From Candidatus Woesearchaeota archaeon (lineage in GTDB: Archaea; Nanobdellota; Nanobdellia; Woesearchaeales; UBA12501), in NCBI GenBank assembly GCA_016177345.1, contig JACOVM010000092.1, forward strand, positions 1 to 15,590: a stretch of DNA of 15,590 bases. The letters are read 5' to 3'. Below are positions 13,542 through 15,590 of the stretch, one piece after another. Under the pieces are notes generated by a model. It had not been told where the DNA came from and did not search any database. It saw only the letters and a list, made by a program, of their open reading frames with translations. Every line of letters begins with the position of its first letter. Within the stretch, counting starts at the first letter, position 1. A program made the position numbers and the translations under genes.

Positions 13542-13562
13542 TGGCCAACCCAAAAGAAGGTT

Positions 13563-14081
13563 ATGGAATGGACAAAAGTTCTCTATGCCCTGATCATCAC
13601 GCTGTTGTACATCCCACTTGCCTTTATGGGTGCGAATGTGTTCTTTCCAAAATTTGACCAATTTGATTATTATCAAGGAAAGGACTGTTATGCTCCGATG
13701 CAAAGGGCGATGCCTGACGGGAAGGTTTCTACAGAAGAGCAGCTTGCCTATGACCAACGTGTTCGCGAATGCAATGAGGCTCAAGAAAAAGAGCGAAAGG
13801 CGTGGGAGGAGAAAAAGCGAACGTACGACTCACAAAAATATATCTTCATTGTTGCCGTTAACCTAGTTGCGCTCTTGGCAGCCATTTTTATCACGCTCGA
13901 TACCAGTATTCTCTTTGGCTTATTCCTTGGATCAACAATAACAACATTCTTTAGCACGTGGATTTACTTCAATACCAAGTCAAAAATTGGGTTTATTGTG
14001 CTTGTGGTCATCTTTATTGCCAGCGTCTATTTTGTGAACAGGCAAAAATCAATAGTGTGGAAGAAGCTCAAGAAGCGATGA
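13563..14081 (+). CDS. Four-helix membrane protein, function unknown
   Basis: 172 aa; I do not recognise the family. Membrane segments are predicted at about 6-25, 93-111, 115-135 and 142-158. Between the first two lies a ~65-residue charged region (29-92) holding two cysteines, C42 and C70, and a coiled, lysine/glutamate-rich end (72-90). If the N-terminus faces inward this loop is external and the cysteines could be bridged; that is inference. The C-terminal tail is strongly basic (KKLKKR), which favours a cytoplasmic location for it. The start is fixed by the TATA box at leaderless distance. The next gene on the same strand also encodes a membrane protein 53 nt away, with a tandem duplication in the gap, so they may be co-transcribed. 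Confidence 0.75.
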   Translation: MEWTKVLYALIITLLYIPLAFMGANVFFPKFDQFDYYQGKDCYAPMQRAMPDGKVSTEEQLAYDQRVRECNEAQEKERKAWEEKKRTYDSQKYIFIVAVNLVALLAAIFITLDTSILFGLFLGSTITTFFSTWIYFNTKSKIGFIVLVVIFIASVYFVNRQKSIVWKKLKKR

Positions 14082-14084
14082 TCC

Positions 14085-14114
14085 ACAATGTACTTTGGTA
14101 CAATGTACTTTAGT
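14085..14114 (+). repeat. Tandem 15-bp duplication
   Basis: ACAATGTACTTTGGT (14085-14099) is followed at once by ACAATGTACTTTAGT (14100-14114), 14 of 15 bases the same. The second copy ends 20 nt before the next start codon, in the place where a promoter would lie. Confidence 0.85.
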
Positions 14115-14134
14115 ATCTTTCATTCAAAATCCTC

Positions 14135-14758
14135 ATGCCTTATCCTCCTCATCCAGGACAGATTGCGCAATGCCAGACCTTAACTCCAAATGTGAAGAAG
14201 ATGCTGGCAAAGAATGCGCTTAGCGCAGTGTTTTTCCTTATTATTCTCATCGTGTTGATTCTCGTCCTTCACTGGACTGTCGGGTTAGGAATTTTTCTCA
14301 TTCCCCTTGAGTCATTTGGAATATCAGTAAACACCACATCATTACTTTGGGGAATGATTTTCCTTAGTATGTTTCTCTTCATTGGTTTGCTCGCTGCAAG
14401 CTACCTCCTCACCGGAAATGCAAGATACGAATTTTATCCAGACAAGCTTATCGCGTACCGTCCATCGTTTCTGGTCTTTCTTTCTGATACAGAGGTGCCG
14501 TACGAAAACATTCTTCGCCTTTCATTTTCAGCAGATGACTTTTTTGATTCTCTTCTCCGAACAGGAACAATTATTGTTGAACTGACAGGAATGCACCATC
14601 AGCACCTTAACCTTCCCTGCGTGGATGATGTCGAACAGCGAGCTCGTTACGTCACCTCTATTATCCAGCAGTACCAGCTTACGAGACAGGCAAAGTTTAC
14701 CGAAGAATACCGCATCAGCGGAATTTTTGATAAAGAGAACTATTATGTTCAGCCGTAG
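14135..14758 (+). CDS. Two-helix membrane protein with bacterial-PH-like domain
   Basis: 207 aa. A short proline-rich N-terminus is followed by two hydrophobic segments (about 29-56 and 69-93) and a soluble domain from about 96 to 180. That domain reads like the bPH_2/DUF304 class of membrane-associated PH folds: YEFYPDKLIAYRP, then EVPYENILRLSFS, RTGTIIVEL, and a final helix DDVEQRARYVTSIIQQY. Such proteins sit in the membrane with the PH fold at the cytoplasmic face; specific roles are mostly unknown. The last ~27 residues form a polar tail. The start ATG has no clear Shine-Dalgarno. It follows another membrane-protein gene on the same strand and converges on the DHH gene. Confidence 0.75.
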   Translation: MPYPPHPGQIAQCQTLTPNVKKMLAKNALSAVFFLIILIVLILVLHWTVGLGIFLIPLESFGISVNTTSLLWGMIFLSMFLFIGLLAASYLLTGNARYEFYPDKLIAYRPSFLVFLSDTEVPYENILRLSFSADDFFDSLLRTGTIIVELTGMHHQHLNLPCVDDVEQRARYVTSIIQQYQLTRQAKFTEEYRISGIFDKENYYVQP

Positions 14759-14779
14759 AATGTTCGGTAGGCTCCCGGA

Positions 14780-14813
14780 TTATTTTTCAAATTATACTTA
14801 TTTTTCAAATTAT
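14780..14813. repeat. Tandem 18-bp T-rich duplication between convergent genes
   Basis: TTATTTTTCAAATTAT occurs at 14780-14795 and again at 14798-14813, a period of 18 bp. The plus strand supplies TTTTT tracts for the gene ending at 14758. The minus strand offers only short A/T-rich runs, so termination of the convergent DHH gene here is less clear. Confidence 0.7.
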
Positions 14814-14818
14814 TCAAC

Positions 14819-15590
14819 TCATCTTGGAAGTGCGTGCTCAAGCTGCTTGAGGAATTGTTCCATGTCTTCCTCTTTTACGCAGGCACCGCAAGCATGTTCA
14901 TGCCCACCCCCATATCCTGAAACGCCAGCCAGGGCTTTTTCCAGCATGGGGCGAAGAACAACCTTTGACGCCCTCAGGCTCAGCTTGTACTCGCCACCTT
15001 TTCTTCGCCCAACAACAATAATCTTTTTTGGAAAGAGATAAAGGAGCTCGTTTGACAATTCCTTCGTAAAACTTATGTTCTCATCATCGTACAAGTGGAG
15101 TAGTATTTTTTTCCTCGTTTTTTTCTTAACAGCCTGCTGAAGGAGAGCATTATACTCCTGTTCAACACGCTGGGCTTTTTCGTAAATGATTTTTCCTTCT
15201 TTGCTTTCCTTTCGCAATATCTCATATGGGCTCTGGAGGCGAGTCATGATGGACATGCAAGACCTTACATCGCTCATGCTTCCCTTGAGCATGAAGGATA
15301 TCATCTTTACAAGCCTGCCTATGTCAGAAGCAAACAACGCATCTTCTGGCTTCTTAATCTTTTTTGGGAGAAGGTCAGGGTATTGCTTTCTGAATTGGTC
15401 CATCAGCTTTTTTGGGAATTGCCAGTCACCAACGATGCCGATCATCGCCACCCACAAGTCCTGCTTGACAACATGGTAACAATTCTCTGATGTGCAGGTA
15501 ATATCTGTCGGATCATGAGTTCTTGGATTGTAGTACCTCACCCGCTCCCGCTCAAATGGCCCGTGATGGTCAATCCAGATCACTGGGACG
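14819..15590 (-). CDS. DHH/DHHA1 phosphoesterase (RecJ/GAN-like), partial
   Basis: The frame is open through the right edge; the N-terminus, with the first metal motifs, is outside. The visible ~256 residues start with VPVIWIDHHGPFER, the DHH motif that names the family and binds catalytic metal. The linker WVAMIGIVGDW corresponds to the conserved aspartate motif IV. A basic helical middle follows, then a C-terminal DHHA1 domain with the GYGGGHEHACGA substrate-binding loop, close to the family's GGGH--AAG. Archaeal members include RecJ-like nucleases and the GINS-associated nuclease (Cdc45/RecJ relatives), plus oligoribonucleases; the visible part does not separate these. The GTG at 15583 is an internal valine, not a start. 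Convergent with the PH-domain gene. Confidence 0.9.
   Translation of the reverse strand, partial: VPVIWIDHHGPFERERVRYYNPRTHDPTDITCTSENCYHVVKQDLWVAMIGIVGDWQFPKKLMDQFRKQYPDLLPKKIKKPEDALFASDIGRLVKMISFMLKGSMSDVRSCMSIMTRLQSPYEILRKESKEGKIIYEKAQRVEQEYNALLQQAVKKKTRKKILLHLYDDENISFTKELSNELLYLFPKKIIVVGRRKGGEYKLSLRASKVVLRPMLEKALAGVSGYGGGHEHACGACVKEEDMEQFLKQLEHALPR

Larger units (their letters stand above)
12901..13562. other. Gene-free stretch with structured repeats
   Basis: No convincing protein gene is seen here. The only longer open frames overlap the repeat described at 13165-13423 or lie antisense to the tRNA, and lack a promoter or family resemblance. The stretch holds a 17-bp hairpin, several smaller inverted repeats such as GGCTCC (13088-13093) with GGAGCC (13105-13110), a variant motif AGCGNAGYGA seen around 12958-12967 and, inverted, around 13094-13103, two ~100-bp direct repeats, and a T tract at the end. 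It may hold a structured RNA or repeat remnants; I cannot match it to RNase P RNA, SRP RNA or box C/D RNAs. Confidence 0.5.

Overview
The window looks like a piece of a DPANN-type archaeal chromosome (Woesearchaeota/Pacearchaeota-like by overall feel; the phylum assignment is an inference). The archaeal evidence is direct: promoters have BRE/TATA spacing about 25 nt before very short leaders; tRNA-Gly(UCC) carries a 29-nt intron at position 37/38 with a well-formed bulge-helix-bulge splice motif and no encoded CCA; and the genes include an archaeal-type AAA+ ATPase (ATPase_2/DUF234 class), an archaeal SMC and a DHH phosphoesterase.

Layout. (1) 1-912, minus: AT-rich AAA+ ATPase cut by the left edge, with four ATGTTA half-sites, two of them forming a 16-bp perfect palindrome, over its promoter. 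(2) 1115-5849, plus: a tight three-gene operon. It starts with a 551-aa protein that joins an N-terminal GHKL ATPase to a C-terminal HELGH metallopeptidase motif. Two related ~513-aa proteins of a family I do not recognise follow, each starting within the stop codon of the gene before. This is the best candidate for an undescribed system. (3) 6087-9581, plus: complete SMC. (4) 9667-10224, minus: unrecognised 185-aa protein. (5) 10344-12702, minus: a probable operon of PIG-L/LmbE deacetylase, GT4 glycosyltransferase and CmpB-like membrane protein, which suggests glycolipid or surface-glycan work. (6) 12800-12900: intron-containing tRNA-Gly. (7) 12901-13562: a gene-free stretch with a 17-bp perfect hairpin, two ~100-bp imperfect direct repeats and terminator-like signals. 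(8) 13563-14758, plus: a four-helix membrane protein and a two-helix protein with a bacterial-PH-like domain. (9) 14819-15590, minus: DHH/DHHA1 phosphoesterase cut by the right edge.

How they work together. SMC and DHH are chromosome-maintenance functions. The deacetylase and glycosyltransferase would act in sequence on a GlcNAc-type glycolipid. In the three-gene operon, an ATP-driven GHKL switch controlling a zinc protease, with two paralogous partner or effector proteins, is a reasonable but untested model. I make no claim that it is a defence system: no nuclease, toxin or methylase domain is recognisable in it.
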